From the NCBI RefSeq assembly GCF_001517545.1, contig NZ_FBYA01000003.1, positions 1,128 to 65,127 of the forward strand: 64,000 nucleotides of DNA. Reading direction: 5' to 3'. The stretch comes from Limnohabitans sp. Rim47 (GTDB lineage: Bacteria > Pseudomonadota > Gammaproteobacteria > Burkholderiales > Burkholderiaceae_C). The notes beneath the pieces were generated by a model. The model made no database searches, was not told the DNA's origin, and saw only the letters and a program-made list of their open reading frames with translations. The position numbers and the translations under genes are program-made. Below are positions 37,397 through 46,217 of the stretch, piece by piece; within the stretch, counting starts at the first letter, position 1; the number at the start of each line of letters is the position of its first letter.

Positions 37397-38014
37397 TCAC
37401 CCTTGCGGATTAGGGTCGAAGCTGGCACCCGGAGGCAGTTCCATGTGCGGCGGAACCTGCACCTCCATGCTGCCGTTTTCAGCTTCCATGGCTTCGCGTG
37501 GCCCACGATTGCCACCTCTCAAATAGCGGTTTTGCCGGTCATTGCGTGGCAGAAAACGCGAGAGCTCGGTCAGCGCCATTTCATAAACCCCGCGCTTGAA
37601 TTCCACCACCACATCCAGTGGTACCCAATAATCGTTCCAACGCCAAGCGTCAAACTCTGGGTGGTCGGTGGCGCGCAGATTCAAGTGGTGGTCGTGCGTG
37701 ACCATCTGAAGCAGGAACCAGATTTGTTTCTGGCCCTTGTAAAAGCCGCGTGCATCCCGACGGATGAAGCGGTCTGGCACCTCATAGCGCAACCAGTCAC
37801 GGGTTCGGGCCACGATGCGCACATGCTCCGGATGGAGACCCACTTCTTCGTGCAGTTCTCGGAACATGGCTTGTTCAGGACTTTCGCCCCGGTCAATGCC
37901 ACCTTGCGGAAATTGCCAGCTGTGGGTGCGTATGCGCTTGCCCCAGAAAACCTGGTTTCTCTGGTTGAGCAGAATGATGCCGACGTTCGGCCTAAAGCCT
38001 TCACGGTCAAGCAT
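37397..38014 (-). CDS. rppH: RNA pyrophosphohydrolase
   Basis: Removes 5' pyrophosphate from mRNA and so triggers decay. 205 residues. The Nudix box runs from GGID near residue 38 with its REL and EEVGL core. The ATG at 38014 has GAGG 6 nt upstream and gives the standard MLDREGFRPNVGI N-terminus. The C-terminal 40 residues are Arg/Pro/Gly-rich and variable. Divergent from proS. Confidence 0.93.
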   Translation of the reverse strand: MLDREGFRPNVGIILLNQRNQVFWGKRIRTHSWQFPQGGIDRGESPEQAMFRELHEEVGLHPEHVRIVARTRDWLRYEVPDRFIRRDARGFYKGQKQIWFLLQMVTHDHHLNLRATDHPEFDAWRWNDYWVPLDVVVEFKRGVYEMALTELSRFLPRNDRQNRYLRGGNRGPREAMEAENGSMEVQVPPHMELPPGASFDPNPQG

Positions 38015-38113
38015 AATCAACCTCAAATTTTTAAATTGTGTCCATTATGCACGCCGTATCAGTGCTCGCTATTGGATGTTTCCCCTGATGCCCCTGTCAT
38101 TGAGTCTGCCGCG

Positions 38114-39859
38114 ATGAAAGCTTCCCAATTTCTTATTTCCACCCTCAAAGAAGCGCCTGCTGATGCGGAAGTCGTCAGCCACAAACTGATGACCCGGGCT
38201 GGGCTGATCAAAAAATTGGGTGCCGGCATTTACAACTACATGCCTATGGGTTTGCGCGTGATTCGCAAGGTCGAGGCCATCGTGCGCGAAGAGATGAACC
38301 GTGCGGGCGCCATTGAGATGACCATGCCCGTGGTGCAACCCGCAGAGCTTTGGCAAGAGACAGGTCGTTTTGACAAGATGGGCCCAGAACTCTTGCGCAT
38401 CAAGGACCGCCATGGTCGTGATTTCGTGATCCAGCCCACCAGCGAAGAAGTCGTGACCGACGTGGTCCGCCAGGAAGTGCGCAGCTACAAACAGCTGCCA
38501 AAAAACTTCTATCAGATCCAGACCAAATTCCGCGATGAACGCCGCCCCCGCTTTGGTCTGATGCGCGGACGCGAGTTCACCATGAAAGATGCCTACAGTT
38601 TTGACCGCGACATGGTCAGTGCCAAGGCCAGCTACCAGGTCATGGCCGGGGCTTACCGCAAGATCTTTGACCGCTTTGGCCTGACCTACCGTGCCGTGGC
38701 CGCTGACAGCGGCGCCATTGGCGGCGACTTGAGCGAAGAGTTCCAGGTGATCGCGGCCACGGGTGAAGACGCCATCGTGTATTGCCCATCCAGCAGCTAC
38801 GCCGCCAACATGGAAAAAGCCGAGGCCCTGGCCCCGAGTCAGCCACGCGGTGCTGCCACACAAGCCCTGACCAAGACGGCCACCCCAGGCAAGAGCACCT
38901 GCGAAGACGTGGCGGCTTTGCTGAATGTGCCTTTGTCCACCACCGTCAAATCTTTGGTGCTGGCCACCGACACCCTGAACGAGCAGGGCGAAATCGTGAA
39001 GTCCCAAGTCTGGCTTTTGTTGCTGCGCGGCGACCACGACATGAACGAAGTCAAGGCGGGCAAGCTGCCCGGCATGGAAGGTGGTTTCCGTTTTGCCACA
39101 TTGGGTGAGATCGAAGACCACTTTGGCTGCAAGCCCGGCTACCTCGGCCCGCTGAACCTCAAAAAGCCCGTTCACTTGGTGGCCGACCGCGACGTGGCGG
39201 TGATGGCCGACTGGATCTGCGGTGCCAACGAAGAAGACTTCCACATCACCGGTGTCAACTGGGGCCGCGACCTGCCCGAGCCTGCACTGGTGGCCGACAT
39301 TCGTAACGTAGTGGCCGGCGACAAATCGCCCGATGGCCAAGGCGAGCTGGCCATTGAACGCGGCATCGAAGTGGGCCATGTGTTCTATTTGGGCACCAAG
39401 TATTCCAAGGCCATGAACGCCACTTTCTTGGACGAGAACGGCAAGCCACAGTTCCTCGAAATGGGCTGCTACGGCATTGGCATCACACGCTTGCCTGCCG
39501 CTGCCATTGAGCAAAATCACGACGAGCGCGGCATCATTTGGCCTGACGCGATTGCCCCTTTCACAGCCGTGGTTTGCCCTATTGGCATGGACCGCAGCGA
39601 AGCCGTCAAGGCCGAGGCCGAGCGCATCTACGGCGCTTTGCTGGCCGATGGTGTGGACGTGATCCTCGACGACCGTGGCGAGCGCCCCGGTGCCATGTTT
39701 GCCGACTGGGAGTTGATTGGTGTGCCACATCGCATCACCGTTGGTGACAAAGGTCTGAAGGACGGTGTGGTCGAGTACCAGCATCGCCGCGATGCAGAAG
39801 CGACCAAGGTGGCTGTGGCCGACATCTTGTCGCACATCCAAAGTCGCATCGCGAGCTGA
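38114..39859 (+). CDS. proS: Prolyl-tRNA synthetase (bacterial type with editing domain)
   Basis: 581 residues. Class II motif 2 (around FRDERRPRFGLMRGREF) and motif 3 (GCYGIGITR) are present, with a YbaK-like INS editing domain between them (about 225-400) that clears Ala-tRNAPro. The ATG at 38114 is the family start; the frame is open far upstream across rppH but only as antisense. Confidence 0.96.
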   Translation: MKASQFLISTLKEAPADAEVVSHKLMTRAGLIKKLGAGIYNYMPMGLRVIRKVEAIVREEMNRAGAIEMTMPVVQPAELWQETGRFDKMGPELLRIKDRHGRDFVIQPTSEEVVTDVVRQEVRSYKQLPKNFYQIQTKFRDERRPRFGLMRGREFTMKDAYSFDRDMVSAKASYQVMAGAYRKIFDRFGLTYRAVAADSGAIGGDLSEEFQVIAATGEDAIVYCPSSSYAANMEKAEALAPSQPRGAATQALTKTATPGKSTCEDVAALLNVPLSTTVKSLVLATDTLNEQGEIVKSQVWLLLLRGDHDMNEVKAGKLPGMEGGFRFATLGEIEDHFGCKPGYLGPLNLKKPVHLVADRDVAVMADWICGANEEDFHITGVNWGRDLPEPALVADIRNVVAGDKSPDGQGELAIERGIEVGHVFYLGTKYSKAMNATFLDENGKPQFLEMGCYGIGITRLPAAAIEQNHDERGIIWPDAIAPFTAVVCPIGMDRSEAVKAEAERIYGALLADGVDVILDDRGERPGAMFADWELIGVPHRITVGDKGLKDGVVEYQHRRDAEATKVAVADILSHIQSRIAS

Positions 39860-39865
39860 TTTTCC

Positions 39866-40303
39866 TCAGTCTTTGGTGGCGTGCCGTTGCACGCACGCGA
39901 TGTAGGCCTCGCCATCGGGCATGCGCCCTGAGCGCTGGCTTTCGTGGACCATGCGCCCCAAGCATTCCATGGCTTGGTGGTGGGCATCGTGCAGCGAGTT
40001 GAGTCTGTGGGTCAGCAGTTCCACCGCCTGGCGGATACCGCGCGGCTGATCTATGCTGCATTGCTCGCTGATGGACAGGTGCATGGACAGGTGCAAAAAG
40101 GGGTTTTCCCTGTTCGGATCGGCTTGGTGCATGCTGGCCAGCGCGGCATCCATGTCGGCCAGTTCTGCGTGGTATTCGGGGTGCTCATCAATCCATTGGC
40201 TGACGAGCATTTCCATGGGTTCGAGCGTTGCAGCGGTTTTGGCCTTGGCATAGACGCCGCAAAAAAAGCGCCGCACATCGGCTTGTGAAGGTTGAATCAG
40301 CAT
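39866..40303 (-). CDS. DUF1841 family protein
   Basis: A soluble conserved protein of 145 residues. The pattern QADVRRFF, NPFLHLSMHLSISEQ and DQPRGIRQAV is that of DUF1841, found mainly in beta- and gammaproteobacteria; function unknown. It is convergent with proS, 6 bp away. The His-rich HLSMHLS segment might bind metal, but that is only a guess. Confidence 0.8.
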   Translation of the reverse strand: MLIQPSQADVRRFFCGVYAKAKTAATLEPMEMLVSQWIDEHPEYHAELADMDAALASMHQADPNRENPFLHLSMHLSISEQCSIDQPRGIRQAVELLTHRLNSLHDAHHQAMECLGRMVHESQRSGRMPDGEAYIACVQRHATKD

Positions 40304-40360
40304 GGGTCCAATTGTCCGTCATGTCGGCACTTGAAGCCCATGGGTGGAGTTGGGATGGGG

Positions 40361-40414
40361 TCAGGGGCCGGGGTTCAGAGGCGCTTCGCTTTGCCACATC
40401 ACCCCGGCCCCTGA
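40361..40414. repeat. 14-bp perfect inverted repeat between a DUF1841 gene and a thiolase gene
   Basis: The arm TCAGGGGCCGGGGT at 40361-40374 and its exact complement at 40401-40414 flank a 26-nt loop. No T run follows, so this is not a classical terminator. It may be a REP-like element or an mRNA-stabilising hairpin. Confidence 0.8.
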
Positions 40415-40526
40415 GCCCGGGCAGCGCCGCTCGTGCCCATGGTGGATTCAACACCTAGAATCAATTCAGCAATACACATGAAACATGCAATAAAATGCAT
40501 GCAACATCAATTTGGAGACTCAAAAC

Positions 40527-41729
40527 ATGAACCAAGCCTACATTTGCGACGCGATTCGTACCCCTTTTGGCCGTTACGGTGGCGCGCTGTCCAGCGTGCG
40601 CACCGACGACCTGGGTGCTGTTCCCCTGCGTGCCCTGATGGCGCGCAACCCCAATGTGGACTGGGCCGCTGTGACCGACGTGCTTTACGGCTGCGCCAAT
40701 CAGGCCGGTGAAGACAATCGCAACGTGGCCCACATGAGCAGCTTGCTGGCCGGTTTGCCGATCGATGTGCCCGGCGCCACCATCAACCGCTTGTGCGGCT
40801 CGGGCTTGGACGCGATTGGTACCGCTGCTCGCGCCATCAAGGCCGGTGAGGCCGGTCTGATGATTGCAGGCGGTGTGGAGAGCATGAGCCGCGCTCCATT
40901 CGTGATGCCCAAAGCCGAGAGCGCTTTCAGTCGCAACAACGCGGTGTACGACACCACCATTGGCTGGCGCTTTGTCAACAAGCTGATGAAAGCCCAATAC
41001 GGCGTGGACTCGATGCCCGAGACCGCCGAAAACGTGGCCACCGACTACAAGATCGAACGCGAAGCGCAAGATCTGATGGCCTACAACAGCCAGCTGCGTG
41101 CGGTGGCGGCCATCAAGGCCGGCCATCTGGCCCGTGAAATTGTGGGCGTGAGCATCCCCCAGAAAAAGGGCGATGCCATCATTGTGGATACGGACGAACA
41201 TCCCCGCGAGACCAGCCTCGAAGCGCTGGCCAAGCTCAAAGGCGTGGTGCGTCCGGACGGCACCGTGACCGCAGGCAATGCCTCGGGCGTGAACGATGGC
41301 GCATGCGCCTTGTTGTTGGCCGACGAAGCCACTGCCGCTAAAAACGGCCTGACGCCCAAAGCACGCATTGTGGGCATGGCCACAGCCGGTGTCGCACCGC
41401 GCGTCATGGGCATTGGCCCGGCCCCAGCCACGCTCAAGGTGTTAGCGCAAACTGGCTTGACCATCGACCACATGGATGTGATCGAACTGAACGAAGCCTT
41501 TGCCGCACAAGGCCTGGCCGTGCTGCGCATGTTGGGTCTGAAAGACGACGACGCCCGCGTGAACGCTTGGGGCGGTGCGATTGCTTTGGGTCACCCGCTG
41601 GGGGCATCGGGTGCTCGCCTGGCCACCACGGCCATCAACCGTTTGCAGCAAACGGCTGGCCGCTATGCGCTGTGCACCATGTGCATTGGCGTGGGTCAGG
41701 GCATTGCGCTGATCATCGAGCGGGTTTGA
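40527..41729 (+). CDS. pcaF: 3-oxoadipyl-CoA thiolase (PcaF/PaaJ)
   Basis: Splits 3-oxoadipyl-CoA into succinyl-CoA and acetyl-CoA, the last step of both the phenylacetate and beta-ketoadipate routes. 400 residues, the usual length. The nucleophile Cys lies in NRLCGSGLDAIG near residue 90; GHPLGASGAR and CTMCIGVGQG carry the other catalytic His and Cys. GGAG lies before the ATG at 40527. It is 30 kb away from the paa genes at 7-11 kb and transcribed alone. An AT-rich segment with repeated ATGCA motifs at 40485-40505 could be an operator. Confidence 0.88.
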   Translation: MNQAYICDAIRTPFGRYGGALSSVRTDDLGAVPLRALMARNPNVDWAAVTDVLYGCANQAGEDNRNVAHMSSLLAGLPIDVPGATINRLCGSGLDAIGTAARAIKAGEAGLMIAGGVESMSRAPFVMPKAESAFSRNNAVYDTTIGWRFVNKLMKAQYGVDSMPETAENVATDYKIEREAQDLMAYNSQLRAVAAIKAGHLAREIVGVSIPQKKGDAIIVDTDEHPRETSLEALAKLKGVVRPDGTVTAGNASGVNDGACALLLADEATAAKNGLTPKARIVGMATAGVAPRVMGIGPAPATLKVLAQTGLTIDHMDVIELNEAFAAQGLAVLRMLGLKDDDARVNAWGGAIALGHPLGASGARLATTAINRLQQTAGRYALCTMCIGVGQGIALIIERV

Positions 41730-41786
41730 GGGACGGACCCTGGGTCAAGCCCGGGGTCACCATACAGCCAAGTCAGGGATGACCGG

Positions 41787-42317
41787 TCAGCACTTGGATG
41801 CGCGGACATTGGACCGGTGGCGTTTAAATGCCACCCTGAGACGCCAGCTCAGTTTGACCAACAGGTAAGACAAAACGGCGCCGCCGAGTCCAAAAATCCC
41901 CATGCCCAGCAGAACAGGGCCACCGACTTCCCGCAAACTTTCACCCCATCCCGTGCTCGGCAAGGCGTCAGGAGTGTTCGGCAGCCCTAGAAAAAAGTTG
42001 CCAACAGGGTAAGCCAACCAAAGCCAAAATCCGAATGTCAGAGGATTGGTGAGCATGGTCATGATGGCTGCCGCTGGAATATGGCCTCGCCACCAAGTGC
42101 AGTGTGCTGCCGCCGCAAAAGTTTGACCCAGCGGGATCACAAACGCCCAAAAAGTCCCAATCGCCACGCCCCTTGCCACCGACTCGTGTTGCAGTCGCCA
42201 CAATTGTGGATGCAGCAGCTGGTGAGCAATCGGTTGGAGCCAGCTGTGTTGCTCAAGGGTTTCGCGGGTGGGCATGGCTTTTTGCACAAGCGACCGCATT
42301 GAGTTGAAAAGGGACAT
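41787..42317 (-). CDS. DUF2062 family membrane protein
   Basis: 176 residues. The family core VARGVAIGTFWAFVIPLGQT and NPLTFGFWLWLAYPVGNFFLG is present, with about three membrane segments and a basic C-terminus. Function unknown; the domain also occurs fused to glycosyltransferases. ATG at 42317 chosen over an upstream in-frame start at 42386. Confidence 0.78.
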   Translation of the reverse strand: MSLFNSMRSLVQKAMPTRETLEQHSWLQPIAHQLLHPQLWRLQHESVARGVAIGTFWAFVIPLGQTFAAAAHCTWWRGHIPAAAIMTMLTNPLTFGFWLWLAYPVGNFFLGLPNTPDALPSTGWGESLREVGGPVLLGMGIFGLGGAVLSYLLVKLSWRLRVAFKRHRSNVRASKC

Positions 42318-42543
42318 GGCACATCCAGTGGACAGATGTCGTGCATGTTGCCCATTGCGAGCGTCATTTAACAGCAACAATTCCAAGTGCTATATTCTGT
42401 TTTTTCAAGAGTGTCATGATCAATAACTCAGTAAAAATACATGATGTCGATCACTGAAGTTAGCGCGTGACAGGGTCCATCATTTACCCGCTAATGCAGG
42501 TCTTTTTGACTGTGGATTGTCTTTAATAACGCAAAGGTGTTTT

Positions 42544-43491
42544 ATGGAAACCATCGCGCCCCTGTGGCTCTGGGCTAGTTTTATTGCCATCGTGCTGGTG
42601 TCGCTGTTTGTGGATTTTGTGGTGCTCAAAAAACAGGGCTCGCATGATATTGGCGTCAAAGAAGCGCTGAACTGGTCACTGATCTGGATTGCACTCAGCT
42701 TCTTGTTCAATGGTTTGTTCTGGTGGGCCATCAAGGACACCACAGGTTCGGTGGAGATCGCCAACACCAAATCTTTGGAGTTTCTCACCGGGTATCTGAT
42801 TGAAAAATCATTGGCAGTGGACAACATTTTTGTCTTCTTGATGATTTTTAGTTACTTCGCTGTGCCCACAAATTTTCAGAAGCGTGTGCTCATGATCGGC
42901 ATCATTGGTGCCATCGTGCTGCGCACACTCATGATTTTGGTGGGGGGTTGGTTGTTGTCAGAGTTCCATTGGGTGTTGTATGTGTTTGGCGCTTTCTTGA
43001 TCCTCACAGGCGTCAAGATGTGGTGGGCAGCAGGCCAGGAGCCCGATCTAGAAGACAACCCAGCGCTGAAGTTGTTGCGCAAAGTTTTGCCTGTCAGCCA
43101 GAACTACGATGGTGAAAAATTCTGGACGTTTGAAAATGGCAAGAAGATCGCAACGCCCTTGTTCATGGTCATTTGTTTGATCGCATTGACCGACGTGATT
43201 TTTGCGGTGGATTCGATACCGGCGATTTTCGCCATCACCTCGGACCCTTTCATCGTCTTGACCAGTAACGTGTTCGCTATCTTGGGTTTGCGTGCCATGT
43301 ACTTTTTGTTGGCGGCTGTGGCCAACAAGTTCCACCTGCTCAACTACGGTCTGGCCGTGATCCTGGTGTTTATCGGCACCAAGATGTGCCTGATTGACGT
43401 GTTCAAGATACCAGTGGGCATTTCCTTGGGGGTGGTGGTGGGCATCTTGGCCGCGACCATGCTGCTGAGCGTGCGCACGTCCAAAACCTGA
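42544..43491 (+). CDS. TerC/Alx family integral membrane protein (putative metal exporter)
   Basis: 315 residues with about nine membrane segments. The two signature acid motifs are visible: SLAVDNIFVFLMIF and DVIFAVDSIPAIFAI. Family members such as Alx export manganese and were first linked to tellurite resistance. The 150 bp upstream was examined for a yybP-ykoY manganese riboswitch and none was recognised. A hairpin terminator follows. Confidence 0.88.
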   Translation: METIAPLWLWASFIAIVLVSLFVDFVVLKKQGSHDIGVKEALNWSLIWIALSFLFNGLFWWAIKDTTGSVEIANTKSLEFLTGYLIEKSLAVDNIFVFLMIFSYFAVPTNFQKRVLMIGIIGAIVLRTLMILVGGWLLSEFHWVLYVFGAFLILTGVKMWWAAGQEPDLEDNPALKLLRKVLPVSQNYDGEKFWTFENGKKIATPLFMVICLIALTDVIFAVDSIPAIFAITSDPFIVLTSNVFAILGLRAMYFLLAAVANKFHLLNYGLAVILVFIGTKMCLIDVFKIPVGISLGVVVGILAATMLLSVRTSKT

Positions 43492-43510
43492 CCATCGACC
43501 TTGCCAGTTT

Positions 43511-43543
43511 GGCCCCCGGGTGTTCCAGCCTAGGGGCTTTTTG
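43511..43543 (+). terminator. Probable terminator after terC-like gene
   Basis: GGCCCC and GGGGCT can pair around a 16-nt loop, followed by TTTTTGTT. Confidence 0.55.
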
Positions 43544-43559
43544 TTGGGCGGCGCAGCCC

Positions 43560-44453
43560 TCAAGCCGCTGAGTCGGTGGCTTGCAGCAGACGTTGTACCA
43601 AGGGGTGTTGAACTTTCTTTTCTGTCCCGATTGCAAAAAAGTGTTCCATCACGCCTTCGCAAGGACCTAGGCGCTGAACATCGTAGTGCGCCAGCAATTC
43701 TTCGTGTACCCATTCGGCAGCAGGGAACACACCCATGCCACTTTCACCAAAGGTCTTGAGCAAGGCGCTGTCTTCGAACTCACCCACGATACGAGGTGTG
43801 ATGGCATGGTGCTCGAACCAGTGGTCAAGGCGTGTGCGCACAGCGGTGTGGCCTGTGGGCAGCAGCACCGGCACATCGGCCAAGCTGGCCGGGAATTGCT
43901 TTTTGGCCGACTTCACCAGTGCCGCGCTGCCATACCAAGACACGGCGGACGAGCCCAGCGCATGGTTGTACAGCTTGATGTTGGCGTTGCTCGGAGCGGG
44001 GCGGTCTGACAAGACCACGTCCAGGCGGTGCAGGGCCAAGTCACCCAACAGCCCGTCAAATTCACCTTCGTGGCAGATCAACCGTAAATTAGGTTCGCCC
44101 ATCACGGCTTGCATCAGTCGGCGCACCACCAGCTTGGGCAGGCCATCAGAGATGCCTGCCGCCAAACGCACGGTGGGGGAACTGACGGCGTCTCGGACCT
44201 TGGATGGCAGGTCTTCACCCAACTGGAAAATTTGATCGGCTTGCTGCATGGCCGCCACTCCCGCATCGGTCAGCACCAGTCCGCGCCCTGCGGGTTTGAG
44301 CAGGGCGTAACCCAACGAGCGCTCCAGTTCACGCACTTGGGCGCTGACGGTTTGCACGGCCATATCGAGTTTGTCTGCGGCCCGTGTGATGCCGCCTTCT
44401 TTGGCGACAACCCAAAAATAATACAAATGCTTGTAGTTAAAGGTGGTGCGCAT
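43560..44453 (-). CDS. LysR-family regulator, NhaR-like
   Basis: 297 residues. The N-terminal winged helix-turn-helix reads LYYFWVVAKEGGITRAADKL...TVSAQVRELE, very similar to NhaR, followed by a substrate-binding effector domain. It is divergent from the bicarbonate transporter gene at 44681, so control of that gene, perhaps by Na+ or inorganic carbon, is the natural guess. Confidence 0.82.
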   Translation of the reverse strand: MRTTFNYKHLYYFWVVAKEGGITRAADKLDMAVQTVSAQVRELERSLGYALLKPAGRGLVLTDAGVAAMQQADQIFQLGEDLPSKVRDAVSSPTVRLAAGISDGLPKLVVRRLMQAVMGEPNLRLICHEGEFDGLLGDLALHRLDVVLSDRPAPSNANIKLYNHALGSSAVSWYGSAALVKSAKKQFPASLADVPVLLPTGHTAVRTRLDHWFEHHAITPRIVGEFEDSALLKTFGESGMGVFPAAEWVHEELLAHYDVQRLGPCEGVMEHFFAIGTEKKVQHPLVQRLLQATDSAA

Positions 44454-44610
44454 GATGAGGTTTTTCGGGATTCTGGATCAGAAATTATCTGCTTTTTGAT
44501 TGCTATTTATAGCGGTAAATTCAAGTGCCAATGGCTCGAAAAATGCTGTTGAAAAATCTGCAACGGCTTTAGACCAATGCTTCGCTTGTCCAAATTCAAA
44601 GGTTTCATCA

Positions 44611-44684
44611 TGAAATGTCCCACCAGCACTGACACCCCTCTCGTGATGGCCGAGTGTCAGGGTGTCGAGATCGACTTGAAATGA
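44611..44684 (+). pseudogene. Frameshifted fragment of a zf-TFIIB zinc-ribbon gene, fused to the sbtA-like start
   Basis: ATG at 44611 encodes MKCPTSTDTP and then meets a stop. One base shift gives FVMAECQGVEIDLK ending in TGA at 44682-44684. Together these match the beginning of small zinc-ribbon proteins (MKCP.C...LVM.ERQGVEID followed by YCP.C), but the second Cys of the first knuckle and everything after EID are lost. The TGA overlaps the ATG of the transporter gene, so it might now serve as a leader peptide for translational coupling if the frameshift is bypassed. Confidence 0.5.
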
Positions 44685-45682
44685 GCAACTTCACCGATCC
44701 CGCCATTTTGTTCTTTGTGTTCGGCATTCTGGCCGGTTCTTTGAAGTCAAATCTGGAAATTCCCCCGCCCATTTCCCGTTTCTTGTCGCTGTATTTGCTC
44801 ATGGCTTTGGGCCTGAAGGGTGGGTTTGCTTTGGCGCAGTCGGGGCTGACCCCTGGCGTCCTTGTGGACTTAGGGGCTGCACTGGCGATGGCATTTTCAG
44901 TGCCCCTGATCGGTTACATGGTTTTGCGCCGTTTCTTGTCGGGCTTTGATGCGGCTGCCGTTGCGGCCACATACGGTTCGGTCAGTGCTGTCACTTTCAT
45001 CACGGCCTCGCAGTATCTGGATAACCTCGGTGTGGCGTTTGGTGGCCACATGGCGGCTGCCATGGCCCTGATGGAGTCGCCAGCGATCGTGTTCGCGGTG
45101 TTCATGGCTAACCATGTGCGTCGCCGCATGAACAGCCGTGCTGGCACCAATTTGGCAGAGCGTGGCGAGAAGTCGCTGCTTGGCAGCAACCCACCATTGG
45201 GGAAAATATTGCACGAAGCGCTGACGGACGGTGCACAACTGCTTTTGCTTGGCGCCATGCTGATTGGTTTGATGACGGGCGAAGCGGGTCAGTCGGCCAT
45301 GAAGCCGTTTTCTGTGGACCTGTTCAAGGGCATGCTTGCTTTCTTTTTGCTTGATATGGGCTTACTGGCAGCGCGCAACATGGGGCAGCTCAAAGGGCAA
45401 TCGCCTTGGCTCGTGGTGTATGCCGTGCTGGGTCCCCTGGTTCATGCCGGCTTGGCTTTGTTCTTGGCATGGACGTTGGGCATGTCGGCGGGCAACGGTG
45501 CCTTGTTGATGGTGTTGTCGGCCAGTGCGTCTTACATTGCTGTGCCCGCGGTCATCCGCCATGCCATTCCAGAGGCCAGCCCCTCACTGTACTTTGGCAT
45601 GTCCTTGGGGCTTACTTTTCCGTTCAATATTTTGTTGGGTATCCCGCTCTATCTGCTGGCCGCACAACAGGTATTGGCGTGA
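44681..45682 (+). CDS. SbtA-like sodium-dependent bicarbonate transporter
   Basis: 333 residues, almost entirely membrane-embedded (about ten segments). The two inverted-repeat cores (GLKGGFALAQSG and LSASASYIAVPAVIRHAIPEASP) are those of the SbtA family known from cyanobacteria. No SbtB PII-like partner gene is next to it. In a heterotroph it may supply bicarbonate for anaplerotic carboxylation, or the substrate may differ. Starts at ATG 44681, overlapping the end of a zinc-ribbon remnant. Confidence 0.8.
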   Translation: MSNFTDPAILFFVFGILAGSLKSNLEIPPPISRFLSLYLLMALGLKGGFALAQSGLTPGVLVDLGAALAMAFSVPLIGYMVLRRFLSGFDAAAVAATYGSVSAVTFITASQYLDNLGVAFGGHMAAAMALMESPAIVFAVFMANHVRRRMNSRAGTNLAERGEKSLLGSNPPLGKILHEALTDGAQLLLLGAMLIGLMTGEAGQSAMKPFSVDLFKGMLAFFLLDMGLLAARNMGQLKGQSPWLVVYAVLGPLVHAGLALFLAWTLGMSAGNGALLMVLSASASYIAVPAVIRHAIPEASPSLYFGMSLGLTFPFNILLGIPLYLLAAQQVLA

Positions 45683-45828
45683 GGTTTTGACTGCCCCACT
45701 TTTAAGTGCGGTGCTGCACTGTTTATTCGAATTGCACAGCTTATAAATTCACAACTGGCAGAGGCCGCTTGGTGCGGTGTTCTGCATCTTGGGCATCTGT
45801 CTTGGGTGCCGTGAATGGAGCATTGGCT

Positions 45829-46185
45829 GTGAAAAAAATCTGGATAGGTGTACTTTGCGGACTCATGGGCACCTGTCATGCCTATGACGGGTTGAGCAGC
45901 GAGCTGTCCCACGCCGCAGGCGGGGCCTTGTTGGCGGGAGCCGTCACACGGTTTTACAGCGATTCAGAGAACCGCGCAGCGATCGGATTTGCCGTCAGCA
46001 GCGCGGGGATCGTGCTTTCAGAGAGTTATCAGATCTCGAAGGGGGCCAAGCGCTCAAGTGCCTATTTGGACATGGCCTCGCACATCGCGGGGGCGGCTTT
46101 GGGCGCGTGGTGGATGGACCGGTACGGGCTCGTGCCCGTCATTGGCCGCCAGTCTGTGGGCTTGGTGGTGTGGCGTCAGTTTTAA
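45829..46185 (+). CDS. Small exported or membrane protein of unknown function
   Basis: 118 residues from GTG at 45829, which has GGAG 8 nt upstream. The N-terminus (VKKIWIGVLCGLMGTCHAYDG) is a likely signal peptide. The mature part alternates Ala/Gly-rich hydrophobic helices (HAAGGALLAGAVTRFY and ASHIAGAALGAWWMDRY) with a polar middle, reminiscent of YfiM/DUF2279-like proteins; this resemblance is weak. The frame is open upstream to 45706 but without RBS. Confidence 0.6.
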   Translation: MKKIWIGVLCGLMGTCHAYDGLSSELSHAAGGALLAGAVTRFYSDSENRAAIGFAVSSAGIVLSESYQISKGAKRSSAYLDMASHIAGAALGAWWMDRYGLVPVIGRQSVGLVVWRQF

Positions 46186-46217
46186 GTGGCCTTGACTTTC
46201 GCGTTGGCGTTGGCGCC

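Noticed and set aside
37379..38113. N-terminal extension of ProS of about 245 residues
   Set aside because: The open frame lies antisense to rppH; the family start MKASQFLISTLKEAP is at 38114.
42387..42543. yybP-ykoY manganese riboswitch before the TerC/Alx-like gene
   Set aside because: The conserved GGGGAGUA-type core and paired domain were not found in the leader.
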